Below, piece by piece: positions 1 to 7,965 of a stretch of 9,506 bases of DNA. Position 1 is the stretch's first letter; each line of letters starts with the position of its first letter. A model generated the notes under the pieces. It made no database searches. It had not been told where the DNA came from and saw only the letters and a program-made list of their open reading frames with translations. The position numbers and the translations under genes were made by a program. The stretch is taken from NCBI GenBank assembly GCA_018659505.1, contig JABJMI010000908.1, positions 1-9,506 of the forward strand. Reading direction: 5' to 3'. This stretch comes from Planctomicrobium sp. (GTDB lineage: Bacteria > Planctomycetota > Planctomycetia > Planctomycetales > Planctomycetaceae).

Positions 1-1519
1 CCAATAGTTCTAAGCATTCAAACATGCCCGGACCGGCTGGTTTCCCTGTTGTAGCAACCCTAAGAGCATGAATGATATCACCGAAGCCTAATTCATTTGC
101 TTCGAGCCATTGCTTGAAATCATTCTCCAGATAGCTGGCAGAGAAATCGTCTTGCTGCGACAAATGGTCACGATATTTTGCTAACAATTCAGTAGCTCGT
201 TCTGGCTTGACGATGCGTTTCTTGAATGCCTTCTCATCAAAAGTCATTTCTTCATCAGCGACGAAGTATTCATCGTAAGCAAGGATATCGCTGAAAAGTT
301 TAATTCGGTCGTCCAAAGCTGTGATGAGAGTTCGAACCTTTGCCTGAACCTCTGCACTGACCGACTCTTCAATCAGACCAGCTTTTCTCAAGTAAGGCAG
401 ACATTGAGCGACCTTGTCATCAATCGCAAGTTGCCCCATCCAGTGTTCCTGGTAAGAGAGCAACTTATCGGGATCGAGACCAGCAGATGATTTTACAACA
501 CGGTCGAGTGAAAAGTTCTCGATGATGAATTCCCTCGACATGTTCTCGGTCTTATCATCATAAGACCAACCAAGACGAGAAAGTCCATTGAAGATCGCAT
601 CTGGCAAGAAACCGACAGCGTCATAGTAGGAGACCATCACTGGATTGAGAGTCTCCGAATTGCCCAGTCCAATCTTCGGAAGGACTTCATCTGCGATATC
701 GAAGAGCTTCTTGAACTGGGGGCTCTTACGGTACTTATCGATCTTCTTTTCGCGCTTACTCAGCTTCTCTTTCGTCCCCGGGGCAGCGACGAATGGAATA
801 TGTGCGAACTGAGGAAGTTCGTGACCTAATGCCTCAAACAACATGACCTGCACAGCCGTGTTGGTGAGATGTTCTTCCGCTCGAATAACATGGCTGATCT
901 CCAGGTGAGCGTCATCGACGACAGTTGCGAAATTATAGAGCGGTGAACCGTTTCCTCTCATAATGACTGGATCAGGAATCAGCCCGCAGTCCCACTCCAC
1001 GTGACCGCGTACAATATCATCGATGCTGACCTTCTGGTCTCGATCAACCAAAAAGCGAATGACGTAAGGGGTCTCATCTGTTTCATGTGCCTGCTTCTCT
1101 TCGCCTGTCAGTTCTAATGAACGACGGATATTGAGAAACGGTCGCTTCTCTTTCTCAGCAGCTTCTCGATCTTGCTGAGTTAAAGCGGGCGGATCGTAAT
1201 CTTTATACGCCTTTCCCTCAGCGAGCAATTTCTCACATGCCGTCGTATAGAGATCGGCTCTTTGCGATTGGAAATAAGGACCATGATCGCCACCGACTTC
1301 TGGACCTTCATCCCAATCGAGCCCAAGCCAGCGGAACGCATCAAGAATGGGAGCGAGTGCTTCCTCCATATTGCGTGCTTGATCGGTGTCATCAATTCGC
1401 AGGATGAATTCACCACCGTTGTGTCGCGCCCAGAGCCAGTTAAACAACGCTGTTCTCATGCCGCCAATGTGCATGTAACCAGTCGGAGACGGGGCGAATC
1501 TTGTGCGAACTTTAGACAT
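1..1519 (-). CDS. gltX: Glutamyl-tRNA synthetase (GluRS), C-terminal end cut by window edge
   Basis: This is a cytoplasmic class I aminoacyl-tRNA synthetase that charges tRNA(Glu) with glutamate using ATP. Translation from the ATG at 1519 gives 506 visible residues. The N-terminus has the class I HIGH-type signature ([13 protein letters not shown], with H17-I18-G19-G20), followed by RTALFNW and the ILRIDDTD motif. The segment [23 protein letters not shown] is also typical of the GluRS Rossmann fold. The KMSKS loop appears as KLSKR (residues 252-256) and is followed by a Lys-rich stretch (EKKIDKYRK) that I associate with planctomycete-type GluRS. The last visible residues ([15 protein letters not shown]) match the end of the anticodon-binding domain, so only about 20 residues should lie outside the window. 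There is no clear Shine-Dalgarno sequence; the start is set by the conserved N-terminus. It is separated from the upstream DUF447 gene by 135 bases. Confidence 0.96.
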   Translation of the reverse strand, partial: MSKVRTRFAPSPTGYMHIGGMRTALFNWLWARHNGGEFILRIDDTDQARNMEEALAPILDAFRWLGLDWDEGPEVGGDHGPYFQSQRADLYTTACEKLLAEGKAYKDYDPPALTQQDREAAEKEKRPFLNIRRSLELTGEEKQAHETDETPYVIRFLVDRDQKVSIDDIVRGHVEWDCGLIPDPVIMRGNGSPLYNFATVVDDAHLEISHVIRAEEHLTNTAVQVMLFEALGHELPQFAHIPFVAAPGTKEKLSKREKKIDKYRKSPQFKKLFDIADEVLPKIGLGNSETLNPVMVSYYDAVGFLPDAIFNGLSRLGWSYDDKTENMSREFIIENFSLDRVVKSSAGLDPDKLLSYQEHWMGQLAIDDKVAQCLPYLRKAGLIEESVSAEVQAKVRTLITALDDRIKLFSDILAYDEYFVADEEMTFDEKAFKKRIVKPERATELLAKYRDHLSQQDDFSASYLENDFKQWLEANELGFGDIIHALRVATTGKPAGPGMFECLELL

Positions 1520-1558
1520 TATGAAACCAAAATACGTCTAATTTAGAATCAATGATTA

Positions 1559-1585
1559 TTGTCCCACACTAAAAGTGTGGGGCAA
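1559..1585. terminator. Stable hairpin between DUF447 gene and gltX
   Basis: A 12-bp stem with one G-T wobble closes on an AAA loop (arms 1559-1570 and 1574-1585; core CCCACACT/AGTGTGGG). It lies 70 bases after the DUF447 stop and 40 bases before the gltX start. No T-run follows it on either strand, so it is not a textbook intrinsic terminator. It could end or attenuate the upstream transcript, act in the gltX leader, or be a dispersed palindromic repeat like those at 7831-8064. Confidence 0.4.
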
Positions 1586-1654
1586 ACGGATAGAAATTGA
1601 ATACGAACCGCGAAACATATCGAAATTAGCTCGAAATCGATACAACGTCTACGA

Positions 1655-2218
1655 TTATTTCGAATACGAAGAAACGTAACTCTTCAATAGTTGGAAAGTC
1701 TCGGCGTCGGTTGGGCTCGCTGTCTTTTCGACAATGATTTCAAATCCTTCAAACTGCCTTGATACTTCATCTGCATCTAAGATGTGAAGACGAGTACACA
1801 GTATGGCAGCTTCCAGAATCACATTCCTGGCTCTGTTTTGCCCCCAGTAATCTCTGAGGTGACCAACATGCTGTAAATTTGTCGTGATCTCCGATCGCTG
1901 AGAAGATTCATCTATCGACTCAACCTGAAATTCATACCAGCGACAAGCAGAGGCGATAACATGCCCGTCGATTTCCTTTGCAGGCAGCAACTCTGGTAGC
2001 GATTCGAGTTTGCCAATCGCTGCTCTCGCGATCAAACCGACGTCATCGGTGACGTGAAAAACTCCGCACCCGGTTTCTTTCAAGTTCTGAAACGTTGTCG
2101 ACGATTGAAATGGGCGGAAGAAAAACGAAGTGAGATCTTCGTTTACAATTGGTCCCATCGGTGCGATGTTGACAACTCCATCTTTATTTTGTGTGGTACA
2201 AAGACCTTCAATAATCAC
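1655..2218 (-). CDS. DUF447 family protein (FMN-binding split-barrel-like)
   Basis: The 187-residue product matches the DUF447 family (COG2457). The N-terminus (IIEGLCTTQNKDGVVNIAPMGP) has the usual 'IEG...NIAPMG' pattern, and residues of the type FRPFQSSTTFQNL...GVFHVTDDV form the next family signature. A helical C-terminal half includes RNVILEAAILCTRLHIL. From memory, structures of archaeal members show a flavin-reductase-like split barrel that can bind FMN. Homologues occur in methanogens, in methylotrophs with tetrahydromethanopterin-linked C1 enzymes, and in planctomycetes; the reaction is not established. The start is GTG at 2216-2218. It overlaps the stop of the upstream esterase gene as GTGA, which suggests translational coupling. 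There is no signal peptide, so the protein is probably cytoplasmic. A direct link to the secreted esterase upstream is not obvious; shared transcription may be incidental. Confidence 0.85.
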   Translation of the reverse strand: MIIEGLCTTQNKDGVVNIAPMGPIVNEDLTSFFFRPFQSSTTFQNLKETGCGVFHVTDDVGLIARAAIGKLESLPELLPAKEIDGHVIASACRWYEFQVESIDESSQRSEITTNLQHVGHLRDYWGQNRARNVILEAAILCTRLHILDADEVSRQFEGFEIIVEKTASPTDAETFQLLKSYVSSYSK

Positions 2219-4179
2219 TCGCTCTCATCCCACAGTAACTTGGCGACCCAGATTCGATTGTTGCTGCCACGTTTTTCAACGCCTACTGGTTGCATCCATT
2301 CGGTGACGGTCACCCAAGTCTCATCTGCACTAACTTGTGTGACTCCAAAATTTCCGAGGCGCGCTCCTTTCTCCGGAACCAGCACTCGTTCAGTTGCTCG
2401 AATCACTTGCAATGTTTCAGGATTCACTTTCGCAATAAACAACGGAGCACGATGCCGGAATACATGATCGTTGTCTGCCCCCTTCCGGGTATAGACTAAG
2501 TACAGTCCACTGCTATGGCTAACCCAATGTTGTTGGGTGTTGTAGTTGCCGAGTTCTTTTCCATCATCAAACTTCCATTCTTTCGGCTCCGAATAGTTCA
2601 AACCGTCTGAGCTGACAGAAACGTAACCTCTATCATCATTCCGCATCGTTAAATAAAATCGGTCTTCGGATTGAACGACTGACGGTTCATAAAGTCCGCG
2701 TTTGACAGGCACGGTCAACTCGCTGCCGTGTTTCAGGTACTTGAGATGCTTACCATCAAACTGACAGCGAAGCACAGTGGTACTGTATTGAGTCTTCCCA
2801 ATCTCCTTGAAATAGATAGGGAGGAGGATTTCTCCGTTGGGCAAGTCGACTCGCTGCACTGAACCGGAACCTGCATTTTTGAATTTTGGCACGTCGGGAA
2901 GTTCAAGGGTTCGCCAGGCATTCCACCGATGATTCTGTGGATCATAGACTGAGTAGGCTGTCGCTCGCGGACGAACATGTTTCACTTTGTTATTTTCGTA
3001 GACAACTGTTTGCCCTGTTCCAAGCAATTTCCCAGATGCAGCGTGCCACATCGGGGAGAAGTCGCAAACGGTCATTTCGAGAGAGTCTTTTATTTGCTGG
3101 CGTTGAAAAACCTCCTGTTCAGCTAATTCCGGCCATTTTAGAACTCCCTTGAATTTCGAAGTTGAATGCAGTGCATAGAAAACATCGGACCCGCTGAGTT
3201 GAAGTTTTTGAGTGGTCATCACGATCATCGGTTCATCGCTGACATTCCCTGCGCTGTGCGATGGAATTGCCCCTGCCCGAGCATGAACCCAACACATTTT
3301 CCCATCGAATCCCTGGAATGGAATGATTCGTTCAATGCGAAACGGCATCTGGCTGACCGTAGGATCAACTCCGCGAATCAAACGGCGAAATGCATCGGCA
3401 TAGCGTCGACCAAGTTCACGATATGAGTCCGCATCAAAGTGAACGTCATCACCTTTGTGCTGCAATCCATCCGAGGAAACGAAAGCTGTATTCATCACAT
3501 TCTGTGGGAGATTTCGATGAACGGAATCAACCAATCGTTTTGAATCGTTCCAAGGTCGTTCTGTAAATTGCCCCATTTGACCTGCGATAAATGGAACGTC
3601 TGGAGCATTCAATTCTTTGCGAAAACGAGCAATTAAATCATGAAGTTCTTCTTCATGGATTTCAGCGAGCCCCGGCTTCGAGTCAGACTCTCCTTGATGC
3701 CAGAGGATTCCTTTGAGTGTTCCTTTCTCTAGTGCCACTTTCGCCCGAGAAATGGCATCGTCCCAAGGATGGCTTTTTGTTGGTTTATAGAATTCGCCGG
3801 GTTGCCAACTGGAGATCGGTGATCCACCTACTCCACAAGGAATGAGACCAATTGTTGCATCTGGATTGTCCTTCGCCATTTCGATGCCGAAAGTCTTGCC
3901 AATACCGACTCCTGCAATTCTCGGTTTATCGAAGTGCAACGGATCAGCCGCCGGAACCCATTCTTGCTGTTTGTTGAGCATCAAAACTCGCGGATTCGGT
4001 TCCTGATCCTGTTTCGTCACCTTGCCTCGTCCAGCCATATTCGATTGACCAACGAGCAAATATAGATGGAAGTTTTCTTTATTCCCAGACAGATCAACGT
4101 CTTCAGCGTATGAAGAGTTCAACGAGAAGAACTGCGCTAGACAGAACAACACGCAAGCTAAATTGAAAAGGGTTTTCAT
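2215..4179 (-). CDS. Secreted sialate O-acetylesterase-like SGNH hydrolase fused to sialidase-like propeller
   Basis: This is a two-domain exported protein, probably acting on acetylated polysaccharides or sialylated glycans. With the ATG at 4179 it is 654 residues and begins with a signal peptide (MKTLFNLACVLFCLAQFF, likely cut after SYA, residue 25). A GTG at 4194 would add five residues; the ATG gives the cleaner signal sequence. Residues about 37-270 are a SASA/CE6-type SGNH esterase: GQSNMAGRG with the presumed nucleophile Ser46, then IGLIPCGVGGSPISSW, ILWHQGESDS (160-167), and D245-x-H247 (DDVHFD), the expected acid and base. Residues about 285-654 carry repeated beta-strand segments with Trp/Asp-rich turns (VSSDGLNYSEPKEW, YLVYTRKGADND, WVTVTEWMQP), consistent with a sialidase/exo-alpha-sialidase-like beta-propeller. 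I cannot identify the catalytic residues of that domain. Its stop overlaps the DUF447 start by four bases. Confidence 0.88.
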   Translation of the reverse strand: MKTLFNLACVLFCLAQFFSLNSSYAEDVDLSGNKENFHLYLLVGQSNMAGRGKVTKQDQEPNPRVLMLNKQQEWVPAADPLHFDKPRIAGVGIGKTFGIEMAKDNPDATIGLIPCGVGGSPISSWQPGEFYKPTKSHPWDDAISRAKVALEKGTLKGILWHQGESDSKPGLAEIHEEELHDLIARFRKELNAPDVPFIAGQMGQFTERPWNDSKRLVDSVHRNLPQNVMNTAFVSSDGLQHKGDDVHFDADSYRELGRRYADAFRRLIRGVDPTVSQMPFRIERIIPFQGFDGKMCWVHARAGAIPSHSAGNVSDEPMIVMTTQKLQLSGSDVFYALHSTSKFKGVLKWPELAEQEVFQRQQIKDSLEMTVCDFSPMWHAASGKLLGTGQTVVYENNKVKHVRPRATAYSVYDPQNHRWNAWRTLELPDVPKFKNAGSGSVQRVDLPNGEILLPIYFKEIGKTQYSTTVLRCQFDGKHLKYLKHGSELTVPVKRGLYEPSVVQSEDRFYLTMRNDDRGYVSVSSDGLNYSEPKEWKFDDGKELGNYNTQQHWVSHSSGLYLVYTRKGADNDHVFRHRAPLFIAKVNPETLQVIRATERVLVPEKGARLGNFGVTQVSADETWVTVTEWMQPVGVEKRGSNNRIWVAKLLWDESE

Positions 4180-4482
4180 TTGTCGCCCAATCACAATATC
4201 GAGTTCAACACATACTTTTCTGCTCCATGAAATACCGTATTCACATGAGAGCTATTGCATCGTAACAGATGACGATATCGATTGTGCAGTGTCACTTTAA
4301 CGATTACAAGAAGGAATATTTGTAGCCGTTCAAAGAAAATGATTGAACATGAGGAAACAGAGAGAGCAGAGAATTTTTCGTAGTACTGATCATAAAAGCT
4401 TTTGAAGTCTCTGCTCTCTCCGCGACCTTCTGTTCATTTTTCAAACATAGATCGTTATCTGTTTCGAATGGGCTTCAATTCA
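4180..4482. other. Intergenic spacer between SecD-like gene and esterase gene
   Basis: These 303 bases are AT-rich, with no open frame of credible coding quality. They contain the 13-bp inverted repeat at 4360-4420. They also hold a diverged copy of the TGTAACCGTTCA motif (4321-4332, TGTAGCCGTTCA) and a 6-bp inverted repeat GTTCAA/TTGAAC (4328-4348). The minus-strand promoter of the esterase gene should lie in the lower half, but I see no box pair worth calling. Confidence 0.6.
4360..4420. repeat. 13-bp perfect inverted repeat, possible terminator of SecD-like gene
   Basis: The arms GAGAGAGCAGAGA (4360-4372) and its exact complement (4408-4420) flank a 35-base loop. The loop itself contains the palindrome AAAAGCTTTT (4394-4403). 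It lies about 60 bases past the stop of the SecD-like gene on the minus strand, where a terminator would sit. The loop is long and no clear U-run follows, so intrinsic termination is only possible. The purine-rich arms resemble degenerate dispersed intergenic repeats rather than a designed terminator. Confidence 0.45.
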
Positions 4483-5175
4483 TCACTTTCGTTCTTCGAT
4501 CAGAATCAGCGGGACTTCAATCGGAGCAAGGTTCAGCGACTCAACAAGGCCATCAAGTTCTTCATCGGTGAAGTTCCCATCAACAACGCCCGAAGTAGAA
4601 ATGACTCCATTGATCATTGGAGCCATGTGAATCTGCCCATCGAAAATAATCGCCAGACGCGCTCTATAACCCGCTTCCTCTTTCGCTTCCTCTCCTGCTA
4701 ATTCTGGAACCGCTTCTTGTGCCCCATCTTCGATTCCAAGAGCGGCTTGTTGCGGGCGATTCGCTACCGGGAGGTTCTTCGAAGTCACATCTTTCATCAG
4801 AGTCCCGCCTTGTCTGTTAAGTTTGAAACTCAACAACAATCCGTGCTCCGACTTTTGCTTTTTAACCGTTTCGAAGTAACGACTCGTCAAACGCAATCCA
4901 GGTACTGAATCGACGACGACTAAATACTCTAATGGCGATTTCTTCCCATTCGGTCCCTCTCTTGTGGCGACTTGATCACTTGGTTCAATTTTAGGCTTTT
5001 CTCTGCTATCTAAAGCGACTGGACACCACAGACCGACAAGTTGACCTTTGCGATAGACGCGATGACTCTTTGAGTTCTCAGGTTGTTTCGAAAGCTCAAT
5101 CAACTTTGCGTGACGGACTTCATTCGCTAAAAGTGCAAACTCAACCCAGGCTGAATTCAGTAAAGATGATTTCAC
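4483..5175 (-). CDS. C-terminal fragment of SecD P1-like protein (head subdomain)
   Basis: If the TAG is not read through, this 230-residue piece could only be made from an internal GTG at 5175, which has no convincing ribosome binding site. It would lack a signal peptide and so stay in the cytoplasm, away from the expected periplasmic location. It contains the better conserved half of the P1 domain, LAIIFDGQIHMAPMINGVIS through FTDEELDGLVESLN and PIEVPLILIEERK. It also has an acidic Ala/Glu-rich linker (EDGAQEAVPELAGEEAKEEA) not usual in the domain. A gene caller would report it separately; I regard it as part of the interrupted gene. Confidence 0.55.
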   Translation of the reverse strand: MKSSLLNSAWVEFALLANEVRHAKLIELSKQPENSKSHRVYRKGQLVGLWCPVALDSREKPKIEPSDQVATREGPNGKKSPLEYLVVVDSVPGLRLTSRYFETVKKQKSEHGLLLSFKLNRQGGTLMKDVTSKNLPVANRPQQAALGIEDGAQEAVPELAGEEAKEEAGYRARLAIIFDGQIHMAPMINGVISTSGVVDGNFTDEELDGLVESLNLAPIEVPLILIEERK

Positions 5176-5211
5176 TTTGGTGAATTGTGCTTGAGTGACT
5201 TCACTTGGAAG

Positions 5212-5487
5212 CTACACAACAATTCGTTCTGATTCGACAACGACATCTGAGGTAATCTTCTCTTGTGATAAAACCAGATCGACCCTCACTTGCGCCTGCT
5301 TCGCAACTCGCTTTAAGAGCTGAGAGTTGATTTTCAATCCACGATCGGCAGCGGCCTCCTGATCGAGCTGAAAGATGAGTTCTGTATTGTGCTCAGGTGT
5401 TGAGTCTTGGGCATTCACAATTTGTGAAACTCCAAGCAACAACAATGCAGCCACCAATTGACGTAGATTTTTATAAGTCCTAATCAT
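5212..5487 (-). CDS. N-terminal fragment of SecD P1-like protein with signal peptide
   Basis: This is the 91-residue product if translation ends at the TAG. It has a basic N-terminus and a hydrophobic core ending in VNA-Q, a plausible signal peptidase I site. The first SecD-type alpha/beta subdomain (GLKINSQLLKRVAKQ...VDLVLS...) follows and ends abruptly at ERIVV. A GTG at 5496 would add three residues; the ATG at 5487 has the better-spaced AGG. A truncated product would be half a domain and probably unstable. Confidence 0.55.
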   Translation of the reverse strand: MIRTYKNLRQLVAALLLLGVSQIVNAQDSTPEHNTELIFQLDQEAAADRGLKINSQLLKRVAKQAQVRVDLVLSQEKITSDVVVESERIVV

Positions 5488-5533
5488 GATTCGCACCTGA
5501 AATTTGTTTCGAAGGAACTCTTGTAACCGTTCA

Positions 5534-5549
5534 CGAACCGAAAGGTTCG
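5534..5549. repeat. Short hairpin with GAAA loop in SecD-like gene leader
   Basis: CGAACC-GAAA-GGTTCG is a perfect 6-bp stem. On the plus strand the loop is a GNRA tetraloop; on the transcribed minus strand it reads TTTC. It lies about 47 bases upstream of the SecD-like start and directly abuts the GTAACCGTTCACG motif, sharing its last bases. Confidence 0.4.
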
Positions 5550-5569
5550 ACAGTCTTTTAGCCGTCTCT

Positions 5570-5834
5570 TAACCACAAAAAACAGACAGGATGAACATGA
5601 TTTACAGGATAAGATGAGCACGTTCCAGTCTGACAACAAGAAGATTGTCTCACCTGTCTCGAATTCATTTCAGTATAAAAACCAAATGAATTCAACTCGC
5701 CAATTCCGTGATCCATCCTGTTCATCATGTCAATCCTGTCCAAATTTTCGGGATGAGTTACGTAGGATCATCCTCTTAATTCAACCGGCCAGTCGTTGCA
5801 ATTTTTCGTGTAATTTGTGTGTTTCGTGGTTATT
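5570..5834. repeat. Degenerate terminal-inverted-repeat element in spacer
   Basis: The outer ends are TAACCAC (5570-5576) and GTGGTTA (5828-5834). Inside them, 5587-5610 and the complement of 5715-5738 agree at 20 of 24 positions, built on the unit CAGGAT..ACATGAT..ACAGGAT. The right flank (5803-5834) is also rich in the CGTGT/TTTGTGTG/TTTCGTGGTTA pattern. The arrangement resembles a MITE-like or dispersed intergenic repeat with no transposase gene. From memory, similar CAGGATNNACAGGAT and ACCACGAAACACAC strings are scattered in planctomycete and other environmental genomes, but I could not check this. Confidence 0.5.
5661..5693. repeat. 10-bp inverted repeat around GAATTC
   Basis: GAATTCATTT (5661-5670) and AAATGAATTC (5684-5693) are exact complements with a 13-base loop. 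It sits near the middle of the larger inverted-repeat region and could be the central hairpin of that element. Confidence 0.4.
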
Positions 5835-5935
5835 AAAAGTCAGCAAGCTGTGATCGATTCAGGAAATGTCTACCTTCCACCGTAGTCTTCCTTCGAAGAT
5901 CGACTCAATTCCTTAGAATTATTCCAGAACTTCTT

Positions 5936-7147
<1,212 letters not shown>

Positions 7148-7179
7148 TTAGAAAAAATGTGCCACTTTCCCTGCCAGTG

Positions 7180-7635
7180 CTAAGGAACTCTATCTAACAT
7201 CAGATTTGACATCACTGCCCAATCAAGTTTGTGAATGTGACCTCCAATAGAGTCTCTTCTGATCAGCGAAACAGGATGATGCACAAACAGATCGCAGTTC
7301 TTTTCCTTGCAATACAATACGAGGTGCTCTTTCAATTTTGTGTTTTTTGCTTTTGTGGATTTCCACATAATACGGTTTACATTGTTTTGATGAATAGCTG
7401 CATCTAGCAAAGTTTCCGTTGCTAGCCAGTCTTTTGCCGCCTTGCGGTTGACTGTCAATTGCGAAAATTCTTCAACGATAATCGATCCAGATATTATTGT
7501 GTTGAACTGCTCGTTTGATGCATGTAACTCCAACCATATCTCTTTTCCTTCATGTTGGACACTAGGCAGTGCTGGTAATTGGGCTTGAGCACATGTCGCA
7601 GTTAGAAAGATTCCTACTATCACAGTTCTTGGCAT
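7180..7635 (-). CDS. Small secreted protein of unknown function
   Basis: I do not recognise this family. The ATG at 7635 is preceded by GGAGG with five bases between, and it gives a compact signal peptide (MPRTVIVGIFLTATCAQA, likely cut before QLPALP). A longer start at 7656 would add seven residues without a comparable ribosome site. The mature part is about 133 residues, with many Lys, Asn and His, a two-Cys segment (LYCKEKNCDLFVHH) and no membrane helix or lipobox. It could be a periplasmic or surface protein with one disulfide. The gene stands alone: 119 bases from tgt and more than 700 bases from the next gene upstream, so it probably has its own promoter. The clear ribosome site and signal peptide make it likely a real gene. 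Confidence 0.7.
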   Translation of the reverse strand: MPRTVIVGIFLTATCAQAQLPALPSVQHEGKEIWLELHASNEQFNTIISGSIIVEEFSQLTVNRKAAKDWLATETLLDAAIHQNNVNRIMWKSTKAKNTKLKEHLVLYCKEKNCDLFVHHPVSLIRRDSIGGHIHKLDWAVMSNLMLDRVP

Positions 7636-7830
7636 CAAATCCTCCATCTTATTCATAGATCGTTTTTTCTCGGCAGCAACTCACTTCAACACGTGTCTTA
7701 CAAGTTTTCATTCTCACGTTATCTCATTCAACGATTATGGATACTGGACATATCTTTTAGTAACCGTTCACGCTTATTTCGAGTTCATCAAGTCGTTAAT
7801 TCTATTATTACGAATCTCATGAAAAAATTT

Positions 7831-7843
7831 GTGCCAGAGGCAC
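7831..7843. repeat. Short palindrome GTGCC-AGA-GGCAC
   Basis: A perfect 5-bp stem with a 3-base loop. It is the first of six small hairpins within 225 bases, all with loops of 2-4 bases. Confidence 0.45.
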
Positions 7844-7855
7844 TTCTTGAGAGAG

Positions 7856-7876
7856 CCTTGGGTTTTTAACCCAAGG
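7856..7876. repeat. 9-bp perfect hairpin with TTT loop
   Basis: The arms CCTTGGGTT (7856-7864) and AACCCAAGG (7868-7876) flank TTT. It is the second hairpin of the cluster and is flanked by similar GAGAG runs on both sides. No T-run adjoins it to support intrinsic termination. Confidence 0.5.
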
Positions 7877-7900
7877 AGAGAGTTCCTATACCGTGTCCTT

Positions 7901-7915
7901 CGTCACGGAGTGACG
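7901..7915. repeat. 6-bp hairpin CGTCAC-GGA-GTGACG
   Basis: A perfect 6-bp stem with a GGA loop. In size and loop it resembles the TGTCGC-TCC-GCGACA hairpins at 7975 and 8041, and the loop is the complement of TCC. It may be a diverged copy in the opposite orientation. Confidence 0.45.
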
Positions 7916-7965
7916 GTTTGTGGATTGTTGAGAATAACAGATGTCGTCACTATCCATCACCGATC

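Larger units (their letters stand above)
4483..5487 (-). pseudogene. Secreted SecD P1-domain-like protein, split by an in-frame TAG
   Basis: One continuous reading frame of 334 codons is interrupted only by TAG at 5212-5214 (codon 92). The context is ...ERIVV-stop-LPSEV. SecD proteins have RIVVQLPG at this place, so the amber codon replaces the family Gln, one C-to-T step from CAG. The restored protein has a signal peptide (hydrophobic LVAALLLLGVSQIVNA), the first P1 subdomain (RGLKINSQLLKRVAKQAQVR), and the segment AWVEFALLANEVRHAKLIEL. These are followed by EYLVVVDSVPGLRLTSRYFE, a typical head-subdomain strand (LLLSFKLNRQGGTLM), and finally RARLAIIFDGQIHMAP plus GNFTDEELDGLVESLN. It stops there; the six membrane helices of real SecD are absent. 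The start is the ATG at 5487, with AGG eight bases upstream. It sits downstream of tgt, where secD is often found, but is clearly not a working translocase subunit. Nonsense mutation, suppressed codon and sequencing error all remain possible. Confidence 0.75.
5498..5935. other. 440-base non-coding spacer between tgt and SecD-like gene
   Basis: No reading frame here looks coding; the open frames on both strands have unnatural compositions and coincide with repeats. In transcription order it holds the degenerate inverted-repeat pair (5570-5834), an internal 10-bp inverted repeat (5661-5693), a GAAA-loop hairpin (5534-5549) and a copy of GTAACCGTTCACG (5523-5535). The spacer replaces the few-base junctions usual in tgt-yajC-secD operons, so tgt and the SecD-like gene are probably transcribed separately. 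Confidence 0.6.

Noticed and set aside
1262..1546. 94-residue plus-strand open frame
   Set aside because: It is almost wholly antisense to the conserved N-terminal part of gltX, so it is a mirror of that gene.
5558..5853. Small open frames on both strands in the tgt to SecD-like spacer
   Set aside because: They consist of the inverted-repeat units themselves, have skewed compositions and lack ribosome sites.
7856..7876. Intrinsic transcription terminator
   Set aside because: The stem is good, but no T-run follows on either strand, the stem is not GC-rich at its base, and it sits far from any gene end.
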